Assembly (NCBI GenBank): GCA_910574285.1
Contig: CAJTAL010000003.1
Location: forward strand, 178,759-242,758
DNA: 64,000 nucleotides
Direction: 5' to 3'
Origin: Lachnospiraceae bacterium
GTDB lineage: Bacteria > Bacillota > Clostridia > Lachnospirales > Lachnospiraceae
Under the pieces are notes generated by a model that had not been told where the DNA came from, ran no database searches, and was given only the letters and a program-made list of their open reading frames with translations. This document shows, piece by piece, positions 45,933 to 55,006 of this stretch. The position numbers and the translations under genes were made by a program. Positions within the stretch are counted from its first letter, which is position 1, and each line of letters begins with the position of its first letter.

Positions 45933-47327
45933 ATGAAATTCCTACTTTTTGGCACAGGCGATTACTACAACCGATACAGGATCTGGTTTGACAGAAAGGA
46001 TATAGCTGCCCTGATAGATAACGCAGAAGAGAAGCAGGGACAGTATATAGACGGAATCCGTGTGATTCCACCAAAAGACATTTCCCGATATGAATATGAT
46101 GCAGTCGTTATTCTAAGTTTTTACGTCCAAACCATGAAGACTCAGTTGATAGATCTGGGGGTAGAAGGGAACAGGATCTATCATTTTTTTGACTTGCATG
46201 ATCTCATTTATCATCCAGGAATCAGAAGAAAGATAAACTGCTATGGATTACAAGACTGCTCCGAATCGGTAAAGTTCCTGCTTTTGAGCAATGACCTTAC
46301 TCTGGGAGGTCCGGCTCTTGCCCTCTATCATGCTGCACAGGTACTGATAAAGAGAGGATACCAGGTAGTCTATGGTTCCATGCTGGATGGTCCGCTGAGA
46401 AAGATACTGGCCGGGGAAGGGATTCCGGTAATTGTAGATGAGAATCTGATGATTCAGACGATGGATGAAGCACAATGGGTCAGAAAGTATTCCCTCATTA
46501 TCTGCAATACCATGAACTTTCATGTATTTCTTTCTGAGAGAGACAAGAGGATACCCGTCGCATGGTGGCTTCATGACGCTTTATTTTTTTATGACGGGGT
46601 TCGTCAAGAAGTGATGGATAAACTTACACAGGATAACATGGCAGTCTGGAGCGTGGGACCGATACCAGAGCGGGCCGTGAAAGCATTCAGACCGGATTTT
46701 TATGTGGAAGATCTGATATATGGAGTGACAGATCAGACGGAGGAAGAGAGACGGAGTAAAGAATATCTGACAGATCATACAGAGATTAAGATTCGTTTCA
46801 TTATAATCGGTTACATAGAATATCGTAAAGGACAGGATATTCTGCTGGAAGCAATCAAGCGTCTGGAACCGGACATCAGGCAGAAAGCGGAGTTCATATT
46901 TGTCGGGCAGAATACGTCTTTGCTGGCAAAGGATCTGATAGAATCCGCGGGGGAGATTTCGGAGATTATGTTTACCGGGCCGGTGGATAGAAGTAAGATC
47001 AACAGTCTGTTGGGGAGGGCGGATATGCTGGTATGTCCGTCGAGGGAGGATCCGATGCCTACGGTAGCGGCAGAGGCGATGATGCACAAAGTACCGTGTC
47101 TGGTTTCGGATACTACAGGTACGGTGAAATATATCAGAGACGGAATCGACGGATTGATATTTCAGAGTGAAAACACAGGACAGTTAAAAGAGATACTGGA
47201 AAGGTGCATCCAGGGAGAATTTGATCTGGTTCAGATGGGCAGGAATGCAAGAAATGTGTATGAAGAATATTTTTCTATGGAAGCATTTGAAAATCGCCTT
47301 ATGGAGCTTATTGCAAATCAAATATAA
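45933..47327 (+). CDS. family 4 glycosyltransferase with N-terminal Rossmann-like module
   Basis: The 464-residue protein begins with the recurrent module (MKFLLFGTGDYYNRYR, DAVVILSFYVQTMKTQL). A GT-B glycosyltransferase follows: LGGPALALYHAAQVL for the acceptor half, and IGYIEYRKGQDILLEAI, FVGQN and SREDPMPTVAAEAM for the donor half, the GT4 signature. GAGACGGAGAAA precedes the ATG. Confidence 0.9.
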   Translation: MKFLLFGTGDYYNRYRIWFDRKDIAALIDNAEEKQGQYIDGIRVIPPKDISRYEYDAVVILSFYVQTMKTQLIDLGVEGNRIYHFFDLHDLIYHPGIRRKINCYGLQDCSESVKFLLLSNDLTLGGPALALYHAAQVLIKRGYQVVYGSMLDGPLRKILAGEGIPVIVDENLMIQTMDEAQWVRKYSLIICNTMNFHVFLSERDKRIPVAWWLHDALFFYDGVRQEVMDKLTQDNMAVWSVGPIPERAVKAFRPDFYVEDLIYGVTDQTEEERRSKEYLTDHTEIKIRFIIIGYIEYRKGQDILLEAIKRLEPDIRQKAEFIFVGQNTSLLAKDLIESAGEISEIMFTGPVDRSKINSLLGRADMLVCPSREDPMPTVAAEAMMHKVPCLVSDTTGTVKYIRDGIDGLIFQSENTGQLKEILERCIQGEFDLVQMGRNARNVYEEYFSMEAFENRLMELIANQI

Positions 47328-47413
47328 CGAGTATTAGGCATCGGATTATATATCGGCAGTATTGTCTTCAATTTATATTGTCAGATGGAAATATAAGAAG
47401 GAGGAGCGGATCT

Positions 47414-49504
47414 ATGTCAACAGGAAAAGATCATCTGTTTCAAGAGTATTACGGCGAGAAGATTGCCCTATATGGATTGGGGACGGAGACACAAAAAGCG
47501 CTCCTTTCATTCGAAGACCATTTTGAGATCACAGGTCTGCTGGATAGCTTCCAGGAAAGCGGAGAACTCTATGGAAAAGAAATCCTATCTCTGTCACATG
47601 TGATAGATGAGGGCGTGAAGCTGATTATTGTGATTGCCCGCCCTGGTTCCTGTAAGGCGATTGCAAAGAAGATCAGTGATATCTGCCGGGAGCATGAGAT
47701 CGCGCTAATGGATATCCGGGGAAAGAATCTCCTGGAGCGGAAACGTGTTACTTACGACTTTGCAGGTGTTAAGGGAGGCACGAAGGAGGAGTTATACCGG
47801 AAGATCGCCCGGGCGGAAGTGGTAAGCTTCGACCTCTTTGATACGCTTATCATGCGGGAAGTATTGTCTTCGGCGGATATCGTCGGGCTGACAGAAGCGG
47901 TACTGCGTGAGAAGGGCGTCGATATAGATGATTTTACGGCGCTTCGTCTGGGGGCGGAAAAGCAGTTGTCGAAATACACGGCTCCTACATTGGAAGAATT
48001 GTACGCTGATATGAAGAAATCAATGCCGGAAGTCTCTTTTTCCGCTTCGGAACTTGCCCGACTGGAGTGGGAGACAGATTATAAGACGATTGTGCCAAGG
48101 CAGGCAGTGTGTGATATCTTTGATTATTGTATCGGTCAGGGGAAGCGGGTTTATATTGTAACAGATACCTATTATTCTCAGGAACGTATCAAAGCAATTT
48201 TAGAGAAATGCAATATATCAGGATATACAGGGATATACGTATCTTGTGAATATGGTACCGGAAAGCGGCAGAGACTATTTGACAGGCTGAAAGAGACGGA
48301 AGGAGAACGGAAATATCTGCATATAGGTGATGACGAAGCGGCGGATATAGAGATGGCGTCCAGGACCGGGATGGAGACGTTTTGCGTATACAGCGGGGAA
48401 GAATTGCTGGACGCAGTCGGAAATATGGGCATGGAGCCGTATATGGACAGCCTGGCCGAGCGGCTGAAAGCCGGGATGCTTGCGGCAAAGTTATTCAATG
48501 ATCCGTTTCAGTTTGATGTAAAGAAGCAAAAGATAGAACTTCGAAATGCATATGATATCGGATATCTGCTCTGCGCACCGATTATTACGGATTTTGTTTT
48601 GTGGTTCCGGGAGCGGGTGAGGCAGTATGAGATCTCCAATATCTGGTTTTGTGCAAGAGACGGCTTTCTGCTGCAGAAACTATATCGGCTCATAGACGAT
48701 ACGAAGGATACCGTGTATTTCATGACGTCCAGGATGGCGGCAATCCGGGCGGGGGTGATGGATGAGGAGGATCTCTCTTATGTGGACAGCATGAAGTACA
48801 GCGGCACGACAGAGGAGAATCTTAAGAGCCGGTTTGGTCTGAAGGCAGAGCACATAGAAGCAGCGGCTGAGGATGAAAAAGCGTCGGGTCTATTAAGATA
48901 CAAAGACAGTATTCTCAAAAAAGCGGTTTATGAGAGGGAAAATTATAAGAAATACATAAGTACGCTGAAAATAGAAGAGGGAGCAATTGCTTTTTTTGAT
49001 TTTGTAGCGAAGGGAACGACGCAGATGTATGTGCAGCGGCTTGTAGGGCGTTCCTTTAAGGATTGTTTTAAGGGATTATACTTTTTACAGCTTGAACCGG
49101 AGTTCATGAGTGATAAAGGGTTGGAAATCGAACCGTTTTATGGTGCGGACGAGATGGAGACCAGCAGGATTTACGACAATTATTACATACTGGAGACGAT
49201 TCTGACAGCGCCGCATCCCGGCGTATGTGGGTTTGATAATAGCGGAACGCCGGTCTTTGCAAAAGAAACCAGGCCGGAAAAGGATATCAAATGTTTCAGC
49301 CGGGCGCAGGAGGGGATTCTGGATTATTTTCAGAGATATCTGGAATTACTGCCTGAGGGTATGAGGAAACAGAGCAAGGGGCTGGATGAAGTGATCCTGG
49401 GACTGTTTGCGAATCTGGAGATTCAGGATGAAGATTTTTTGTCTCTTGTTGTGGAAGACCCTTTTTTTAACAGGATGACGGGGGTCAAGGAATTGATTCG
49501 GTGA
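47414..49504 (+). CDS. HAD-superfamily protein with N-terminal Rossmann-like module
   Basis: AAGGAGGAGCGG lies before the ATG at 47414. The 696-residue protein opens with the recurrent module (KIALYGLGTETQKALL, KLIIVIARPGSCKAI). A HAD domain follows from about residue 135 (SFDLFDTLIMRE, VYIVTDTYYS, YLHIGDDEAADIEMA). The C-terminal 300 residues (IWFCARDGFLLQKLY, IAFFDFVAKGTTQMYVQRL) resemble the extra domain of large HAD proteins in polysaccharide loci (COG5610-like). It may act as a glycan phosphatase or phosphotransferase; the reaction is unproven. Confidence 0.8.
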   Translation: MSTGKDHLFQEYYGEKIALYGLGTETQKALLSFEDHFEITGLLDSFQESGELYGKEILSLSHVIDEGVKLIIVIARPGSCKAIAKKISDICREHEIALMDIRGKNLLERKRVTYDFAGVKGGTKEELYRKIARAEVVSFDLFDTLIMREVLSSADIVGLTEAVLREKGVDIDDFTALRLGAEKQLSKYTAPTLEELYADMKKSMPEVSFSASELARLEWETDYKTIVPRQAVCDIFDYCIGQGKRVYIVTDTYYSQERIKAILEKCNISGYTGIYVSCEYGTGKRQRLFDRLKETEGERKYLHIGDDEAADIEMASRTGMETFCVYSGEELLDAVGNMGMEPYMDSLAERLKAGMLAAKLFNDPFQFDVKKQKIELRNAYDIGYLLCAPIITDFVLWFRERVRQYEISNIWFCARDGFLLQKLYRLIDDTKDTVYFMTSRMAAIRAGVMDEEDLSYVDSMKYSGTTEENLKSRFGLKAEHIEAAAEDEKASGLLRYKDSILKKAVYERENYKKYISTLKIEEGAIAFFDFVAKGTTQMYVQRLVGRSFKDCFKGLYFLQLEPEFMSDKGLEIEPFYGADEMETSRIYDNYYILETILTAPHPGVCGFDNSGTPVFAKETRPEKDIKCFSRAQEGILDYFQRYLELLPEGMRKQSKGLDEVILGLFANLEIQDEDFLSLVVEDPFFNRMTGVKELIR

Positions 49505-49542
49505 AATATTCATAAAAGCAAGAGTAATCAATATTTACTGTA

Positions 49543-49576
49543 TTGAACACAAATTTCTTGAAATTCATGTTATAAT
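49543..49576 (+). promoter_or_regulatory. extended -10 promoter for the Rpe-like gene
   Basis: TGTTATAAT at 49568-49576 is a TG-extended perfect -10. TTGAAC at 49543-49548 is too far (22 bases) to be an ideal -35. Start would be about 30 bases before the ATG at 49613, indicating that this gene has its own promoter. Confidence 0.5.
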
Positions 49577-49612
49577 GTATCAGTACATTGGAAATACAGG
49601 GGGGAGAATAAC

Positions 49613-50275
49613 ATGCAGTTTGAACTTATGGCATCTATGATGTGTGCCGACTATGGTAATTTGGAGAAAGAAGTAAAGAACTTAGAAGAGGGCGGTATTG
49701 ATTCTTTTCATATAGATATCATGGACGGACGTTATGTCCCGAATTTCGCTATGTCGCTAAACGACATGCGATATATAGCCAAGACGTCGGGGAAACCATT
49801 AGATGTACATCTGATGATCGAGCATCCTAATAACAGGATTGATCTGTTCCTTAATAACTTGCGTAAGGGAGATACGATCTATATCCATCCGGAAGCGGAA
49901 TATCATCCTTCTACAACCTTGCAGAGTATCATCAACGCCGGGATGGTGCCCGGAATTGCCATCAACCCGGGTACATCCGTGGAGACGGTAATGGAGATGC
50001 TGCGCATTGTGAAAAAAGTACTGGTCATGTCCGTGAATCCCGGCAATGCGGGGCAGATGTATTTGCCCTATGTCGGAAAGAAGATTACGAAGCTGTTAGC
50101 GCTCAAAGAGGATATGGACTTTGAGATTTACTGGGACGGAGCCTGCAGTGCGGATAAGATTCTGGAATATGCACCGAAAGGTGTAGCAGGGTTCGTGCTT
50201 GGAACTACGTTGCTATTTGGGAAAGAACAGGCATATGAGGAGACTCTGCAGAACATCCGTGAGCTGATCTTTTGA
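49613..50275 (+). CDS. ribulose-phosphate 3-epimerase family protein (Rpe/AlsE-like)
   Basis: GGGGGGAGAATAAC precedes the ATG. The 220-residue TIM-barrel protein keeps the catalytic and metal blocks: MASMMCADYGNL, FHIDIMDGRYVPNFAM, DVHLMIEHP, VMSVNPGNAGQMY and IYWDGACS. Differences such as IYWDGA in place of the usual VDGG suggest an AlsE-like branch rather than the housekeeping Rpe. It ends the glycan run and may provide a pentulose or hexulose phosphate precursor. Confidence 0.8.
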   Translation: MQFELMASMMCADYGNLEKEVKNLEEGGIDSFHIDIMDGRYVPNFAMSLNDMRYIAKTSGKPLDVHLMIEHPNNRIDLFLNNLRKGDTIYIHPEAEYHPSTTLQSIINAGMVPGIAINPGTSVETVMEMLRIVKKVLVMSVNPGNAGQMYLPYVGKKITKLLALKEDMDFEIYWDGACSADKILEYAPKGVAGFVLGTTLLFGKEQAYEETLQNIRELIF

Positions 50276-50283
50276 GGCACTTA

Positions 50284-50319
50284 CTAAAAAACCTATCCTG
50301 CGGATAAACAGGATAGGTT
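50284..50319 (-). terminator. rho-independent terminator
   Basis: An 11-base perfect stem (AACCTATCCTG / CAGGATAGGTT) with an 8-base loop. On the minus strand it is followed by TTTTTAGTAA, so it terminates the small gene at 50326-50559. It may also stop plus-strand transcription of the Rpe-like gene. Confidence 0.7.
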
Positions 50320-50325
50320 ATAGAT

Positions 50326-50559
50326 TTAGGGTTTTCTTTTTTTCCATGTATCTCCGGCTGAAAAAGGATTTTGGGATCCTATCCGTGTTACATGGAAGCC
50401 TCTTGGACGATCTTCTTTGTTAGTGTCTGCCGGAGATAAACCAATCTGTGAGAAATGAATCTCGGAAAAACTATTCCTTTTATCTTTGGGTCTGACATAT
50501 TCTTGCTCTATCCATAAAGGATCTATCTCTCGTCCTTGAACAAACACTTTTTGATTCAT
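50326..50559 (-). CDS. small conserved-looking protein of unknown function
   Basis: The 77-residue frame has GAGAGGAGAA before its ATG, a promoter at 50648-50677 and a terminator just after its stop, so it is a complete single-gene unit. The product is hydrophilic and basic, with no cysteine, signal peptide or membrane segment, and contains many Pro, Arg and Ser residues. It may be largely unstructured. I recognise no family. Confidence 0.6.
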   Translation of the reverse strand: MNQKVFVQGREIDPLWIEQEYVRPKDKRNSFSEIHFSQIGLSPADTNKEDRPRGFHVTRIGSQNPFSAGDTWKKRKP

Positions 50560-50647
50560 ATTTTCTCCTCTCTACCGACTTAGAACGTATTACCTATATA
50601 CTCGGAAGTTCGTTGTCGGGAATCATAAATACAGTTAAGTTATAGAC

Positions 50648-50677
50648 ATTTTAACATTAGTACAGCTTTTCTGTCAA
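50648..50677 (-). promoter_or_regulatory. sigma-A promoter of the small gene
   Basis: On the minus strand TTGACA (50677-50672) and TAAAAT (50653-50648) are 18 bases apart. The leader would be about 80 bases. Confidence 0.65.
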
Positions 50678-50773
50678 GATTCTGACTTTGATAAAATTAT
50701 TGAATTGTGAGGAACTTTCTCGTCCTTGCCTGACAGAAGCAGTATGTGTTTTTCTTTATAACATTATGCATTT

Positions 50774-53485
50774 TTAAGTTGTTATTTTTTTATCTACTAC
50801 CTGCTGGTACCAGTGAATAATATCATCGAAGGCTGCAAATCCATTTGCGTTAGAGTAAGATGAATGATTCAGCAATGTATAGAGATTTCGAATTCTTATT
50901 TGGGCTTCACTTCGGGAGTTTTTTGTTGAAGATTGAGGATTCGTGTTCGCTCCTGTACTTATTTCTGCTCCTGATAGTGCATTTACCACTTCGTCGAAGT
51001 AACTCATCTGCCCGGCCCATGTCATTTCTAGGTCGGCAATTGATTCGTCTGTCTCTGAAGGGAATGTTTGTTCAATTTCTTCCCAGATACTATTTTTAAT
51101 TGCATTTCTGCCTTTTTTCATTACAGCTTGATAGATATGTGCGTAAAGAACCAGATAATCGATACTATTCATCTCGGTTGCATTGTTAATATATTTCTTT
51201 AATTTGTCTTGAACTAGCCTGTTCCAGATTTCTTCAGCATAAGGATCAAGCTTGGGCATTATGGTTGCAGTTACGGCAATCCGGTTAACGAGTTCGAGTG
51301 TTATATTTGATATGTCGAAATTTATCCCTTCTGAAAGATAGAATGCTTCCAGATATCTGTCGAATAGTTCCGGAGTATTTTGAAAGCCGATTAAATACAA
51401 AGCAATGATATCAGCATACGTTTCTTTGAAACAGATTTTCATGTTTGCTTCTATGAGTTCTGTATTTTGGTTTTTTATTATGCTATGTATTTTCCTGTTT
51501 AAAAAATCATATAATTCTTCCAGTTCGCGGATTCGCTCTGTAAAGTCTTTATGACTACAGTTCATGCAAATTCGTTCCTTTAATACCTTGTCCTTTTTTT
51601 GTATTTTGGTTCTAAGTATGTTGTCTTTATCTTCTAAGATTTCAGCGCTGAAAGATACAAGATGAAGAAATACATCATCAAAATACAATTCTTTTTGCAT
51701 GGCTATTTTTTTCATACGGACATCCAATTCGGCAGCGATATATTCTCTTATATCTATTCGGTTATTTTCATAAATTAGTTGCATACATTCTTTTTGGAAA
51801 GGACTGTTTAAAGCATCGTGGTTTTTAAAAAGCATTTTGATTAATAGTTCGCTCCAAGCATGAATCATACAATAGACTCGGTATGTGCGCTTCCTGCTTG
51901 TTCCTACATAATGAGATAGTTCATGGAGCAGTAAAATTGGCATTAAGTTTACGACAAACATACTCCTTTGCGAAATTTTTATTTCGATTAAACGTTCGAC
52001 TGGCTGCAAATGAAAGTCAATCTCAGTTGTACAAGGTTTCGAGTCGACTATTGGGTAGAGACAACATTCATATAGGTTGGTTTCATTCTGTAGTGCTTCA
52101 ATTCCAGCATATAGGATAGCCATATACATCATACTTAATTTGGGTAGAATTGTATAGAGGGCGCCGCAATAACCAGGTACCATAAAGAATGTTTGCTCTG
52201 AATGAATAGATCGATAAATAATCTGATCAAGCATGTCGAGATAACTGGTGAGATTTTGAATTAATAATTCCCACCGTTTATTACCCTTTTGGGTTTGCAG
52301 GGGATTTTGCTGTTCATTCAGCGCTTCATCTAATTGCTTGTGAAACATTAATAGTGATGGAAATATAATATAAAATATATCTTTTGCAAACAAGGACTCT
52401 TCATAAGGGACAATCATAGTCAGAGACTGTATTAGTGCGAGATAATAGGAATATAACATATCGTTTTTTTCATCACGGCTCTTCTGTAATTGTTCCTTTA
52501 ACATCTGTATACGTGTCCTGCACCAATGTGTTTCTGGTGCTATTGAGGGACTTGAAGGAACTGTTGAATCTTTTTCAAAGGTATATTTATTAAAATTGGT
52601 TATTATTTCTGTTGTAACTCCATAAACCTCATTATCATACACCGGAAGAGCAGTTTTGTTGGGAGAATGTTCTGGTAAGCTGGTTGGAGTATTTGTGTAG
52701 ACTCGCATCAGATTAATCGCCTGATCTATTGTTTGACCCTGTGTATTCAGATTCCATAGAATGTCAGTATTACCTAATACCCATGCCCATTCTCCTTTTC
52801 CTCCAAATCTTGCCTTTAACTTTTCTATGTCGACGGCTGGTTTGGCTATAATCCGACTGGTGATTTGCTGGATTTTGTCATTAACTAGAGGATGTTTTGC
52901 CTTTGTCCACGTATTATTTTGCAAATAAGTCTGATTAATACCGCATACTGAGTAAGTATATAATATTTCTGTTTTCCTTTTGCTTATTTCAATTACAAGA
53001 TCCATTATTTTTTTATAGCTGTTCCCTTTTATTAAAAAGGCGGCATCTGCATTATCCATTGTGCGGAAGAAAATACTTTTGATATAATAATCGTTATCAG
53101 ACGATTCTTTGGCCAGCTCTTTTAATCTGCTGTATATATTGGATTGATAAGAATCTTGGAGTTTTAACAGGCAGGCACAGCAAAAATATTCGTCAGGTTC
53201 TAAAAAAGATCTTAGAGTATTATCATCTTTTCCTTCGTAGAGCAGTCCTATACATTGTTGACTGTATGTTCCGTCTTGATTGCCAAGTATAGTTGTTAAT
53301 TGATACCACATGTCTGTTAATCCTAATGCATCCCGGCTTACAATGAGAGTATTGGGCTGAGGCTCAACTAATTTGATTGACATACTGTCATAGTTTCCCC
53401 AGCAAGAATACTGTCCTTTTGGCGAATGTATATAATCTTTAATAGGGTGGTGCTTGTTTAATTGTAAAATTGCAGTTTTTATCAT
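50774..53485 (-). CDS. large HExxH-containing protein of unknown function
   Basis: I place the start at 53485, where ATGA overlaps the stop of the upstream gene and GGGAGG lies about ten bases before. The 903-residue protein has the zinc-protease-like motif His521-Glu-Leu-Ser-His525 in a hydrophobic context (LLLHELSHYVG), with a Glu-containing helix (YIAAELDVRM) about 70 residues later as a possible third ligand. The N-terminal 250 residues are alpha/beta without a recognisable motif; the C-terminal third is helical. No signal peptide. Co-translation with a membrane protein suggests a two-component unit, possibly signalling, stress or defence. Family not recognised. Confidence 0.65.
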   Translation of the reverse strand: MIKTAILQLNKHHPIKDYIHSPKGQYSCWGNYDSMSIKLVEPQPNTLIVSRDALGLTDMWYQLTTILGNQDGTYSQQCIGLLYEGKDDNTLRSFLEPDEYFCCACLLKLQDSYQSNIYSRLKELAKESSDNDYYIKSIFFRTMDNADAAFLIKGNSYKKIMDLVIEISKRKTEILYTYSVCGINQTYLQNNTWTKAKHPLVNDKIQQITSRIIAKPAVDIEKLKARFGGKGEWAWVLGNTDILWNLNTQGQTIDQAINLMRVYTNTPTSLPEHSPNKTALPVYDNEVYGVTTEIITNFNKYTFEKDSTVPSSPSIAPETHWCRTRIQMLKEQLQKSRDEKNDMLYSYYLALIQSLTMIVPYEESLFAKDIFYIIFPSLLMFHKQLDEALNEQQNPLQTQKGNKRWELLIQNLTSYLDMLDQIIYRSIHSEQTFFMVPGYCGALYTILPKLSMMYMAILYAGIEALQNETNLYECCLYPIVDSKPCTTEIDFHLQPVERLIEIKISQRSMFVVNLMPILLLHELSHYVGTSRKRTYRVYCMIHAWSELLIKMLFKNHDALNSPFQKECMQLIYENNRIDIREYIAAELDVRMKKIAMQKELYFDDVFLHLVSFSAEILEDKDNILRTKIQKKDKVLKERICMNCSHKDFTERIRELEELYDFLNRKIHSIIKNQNTELIEANMKICFKETYADIIALYLIGFQNTPELFDRYLEAFYLSEGINFDISNITLELVNRIAVTATIMPKLDPYAEEIWNRLVQDKLKKYINNATEMNSIDYLVLYAHIYQAVMKKGRNAIKNSIWEEIEQTFPSETDESIADLEMTWAGQMSYFDEVVNALSGAEISTGANTNPQSSTKNSRSEAQIRIRNLYTLLNHSSYSNANGFAAFDDIIHWYQQVVDKKITT

Positions 53486-54720
53486 TTTAACCATTCCTCC
53501 CATGTTAGTTTTTTTAATATCCATGTCTGGCATACATATTCTTTATTATTAATTTTATTCCAGTCGTCTATAAAATTGTAAAAAGCTTTAAAAATAAAGT
53601 TCTCTTGATGATCTAATAAATTCCAGGAGATCCAAAACTTATATAAAATATTCTTTTGAGTTTCGTCCATATAGAATTCATGAGCAACATGCAATAAATC
53701 TAATCTTTTTAAGGTTATGATACAAGTCTTGTCAATATCACCGCAACAATACAAGTATTCAATATAGAGAAGGATGACAACCATAAGCTTTCGCCGCTCG
53801 TTCCAAGGAATATGTCCCAGGATATTCACTATATCAATAGAGGTATTTGCACCTCTCCATTTTTCTGCTATTGGTAAAATGATACCAGCTTGAATCCATA
53901 ATCGGCATTGCGGGTTCCAGTGCTGTCTTAGCAGATCATTTAAAAAATCAGCAGTGCATGCGGATTCATAGCGTTTCTTAAATCCTGCTTTTTTACAATA
54001 TTCAGAAATGATAGGCATAAGAATAAAATATTGATACATAATCCTATTTTCATCGAAGAGATTACAAAGATCGATCAGGTATGCCTTTAAGCGCTGTGTT
54101 TCTTCGAAGTCATCATGATCCATATAACGAATCATTTTGATAAGAGGAAATTGATTTACCTCACCTAAATAATCTGTATTAAAGTTTATGCAGGAGTTGC
54201 ATAGCTTTTTTGCACGCTCGTAAGTATTGTATTGGATTGCGCCGGCAGCGTTTGTTCTTTTGCTGAAATAGATTACAAAGAAGCTTACCCCGATGAGCCA
54301 TGTAAAGGTTAAAAAGGCGTCAACAACAATACAGGCATCTAATCCACAAAAACAAGCAAAGAATCCCCAGGGTAGTAAAAATGCATAAACAAGACTTGAA
54401 AAAATCACTCCAGGAAAAGTTATCTGCCAAAGGAGTATATTGCTGAATTTAATGCCGTATATTATTTCGTTTGTTTTTCCGAGAACAAATACAATAACTG
54501 TAAGTCCAGATATCCATAATGCTGTGATAATGGTAAACCATGTTAAGCGGTCGCTATAGTGTTGTGTACTGCGGATTGTTCCTGTAAAATTATAAGAATA
54601 ATATGTAAGCATTACGATTACAATAATATTAAAAATCCAGTAGATATTGGTTAACAGCATCATTATATTTTTTTGATGTTTCAAGTGTATGATACTCATG
54701 CTATATTCTTTGCTTCTCAT
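53482..54720 (-). CDS. multi-pass membrane protein of unknown function
   Basis: The 412-residue protein has about five hydrophobic helices in the first 155 residues (for example NIYWIFNIIVIVMLTYYS and FLTFTWLIGVSFFVIYF). A 250-residue soluble helical domain follows. TGGAG precedes the ATG. Its stop overlaps the ATG of the HExxH gene by four bases, so the two are translationally coupled. The soluble part might be a cytosolic sensor or adaptor; no family is recognised. Confidence 0.65.
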   Translation of the reverse strand: MRSKEYSMSIIHLKHQKNIMMLLTNIYWIFNIIVIVMLTYYSYNFTGTIRSTQHYSDRLTWFTIITALWISGLTVIVFVLGKTNEIIYGIKFSNILLWQITFPGVIFSSLVYAFLLPWGFFACFCGLDACIVVDAFLTFTWLIGVSFFVIYFSKRTNAAGAIQYNTYERAKKLCNSCINFNTDYLGEVNQFPLIKMIRYMDHDDFEETQRLKAYLIDLCNLFDENRIMYQYFILMPIISEYCKKAGFKKRYESACTADFLNDLLRQHWNPQCRLWIQAGIILPIAEKWRGANTSIDIVNILGHIPWNERRKLMVVILLYIEYLYCCGDIDKTCIITLKRLDLLHVAHEFYMDETQKNILYKFWISWNLLDHQENFIFKAFYNFIDDWNKINNKEYVCQTWILKKLTWEEWLK

Positions 54721-54831
54721 GCTTTATACTCCATTGATTAGGTTTGACATGATCCTAGTACAGCATTGCGTAATTAACAGTGAATTCTGCACTAGTTTGT
54801 AATGTAAAAACAAATAAAAAAGTAAGAAAAC

Positions 54832-54855
54832 AAAGGAGCATATGTTAGCTCCTTT
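54832..54855 (-). terminator. hairpin terminator
   Basis: AAAGGAGC / GCTCCTTT with an 8-base loop; the minus strand continues GTTTTCTTAC, a modest U-rich tail. It lies between the ATPase/nuclease gene (ends 55007) and the membrane-protein gene, so it probably ends the former. Confidence 0.4.
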
Positions 54856-55006
54856 CGATTCCTTACCTTGAGACCTATTTTACTATATCACATTTTCTTA
54901 CAGAATACGACATTTTTTGTATTTTTTCGCTCTTCCCGTTGTTTATTTGCGATTAAGTCGCGAATCACTGGTATTATCTGTACCAAAGGTTCAAATAATA
55001 CCCAGA

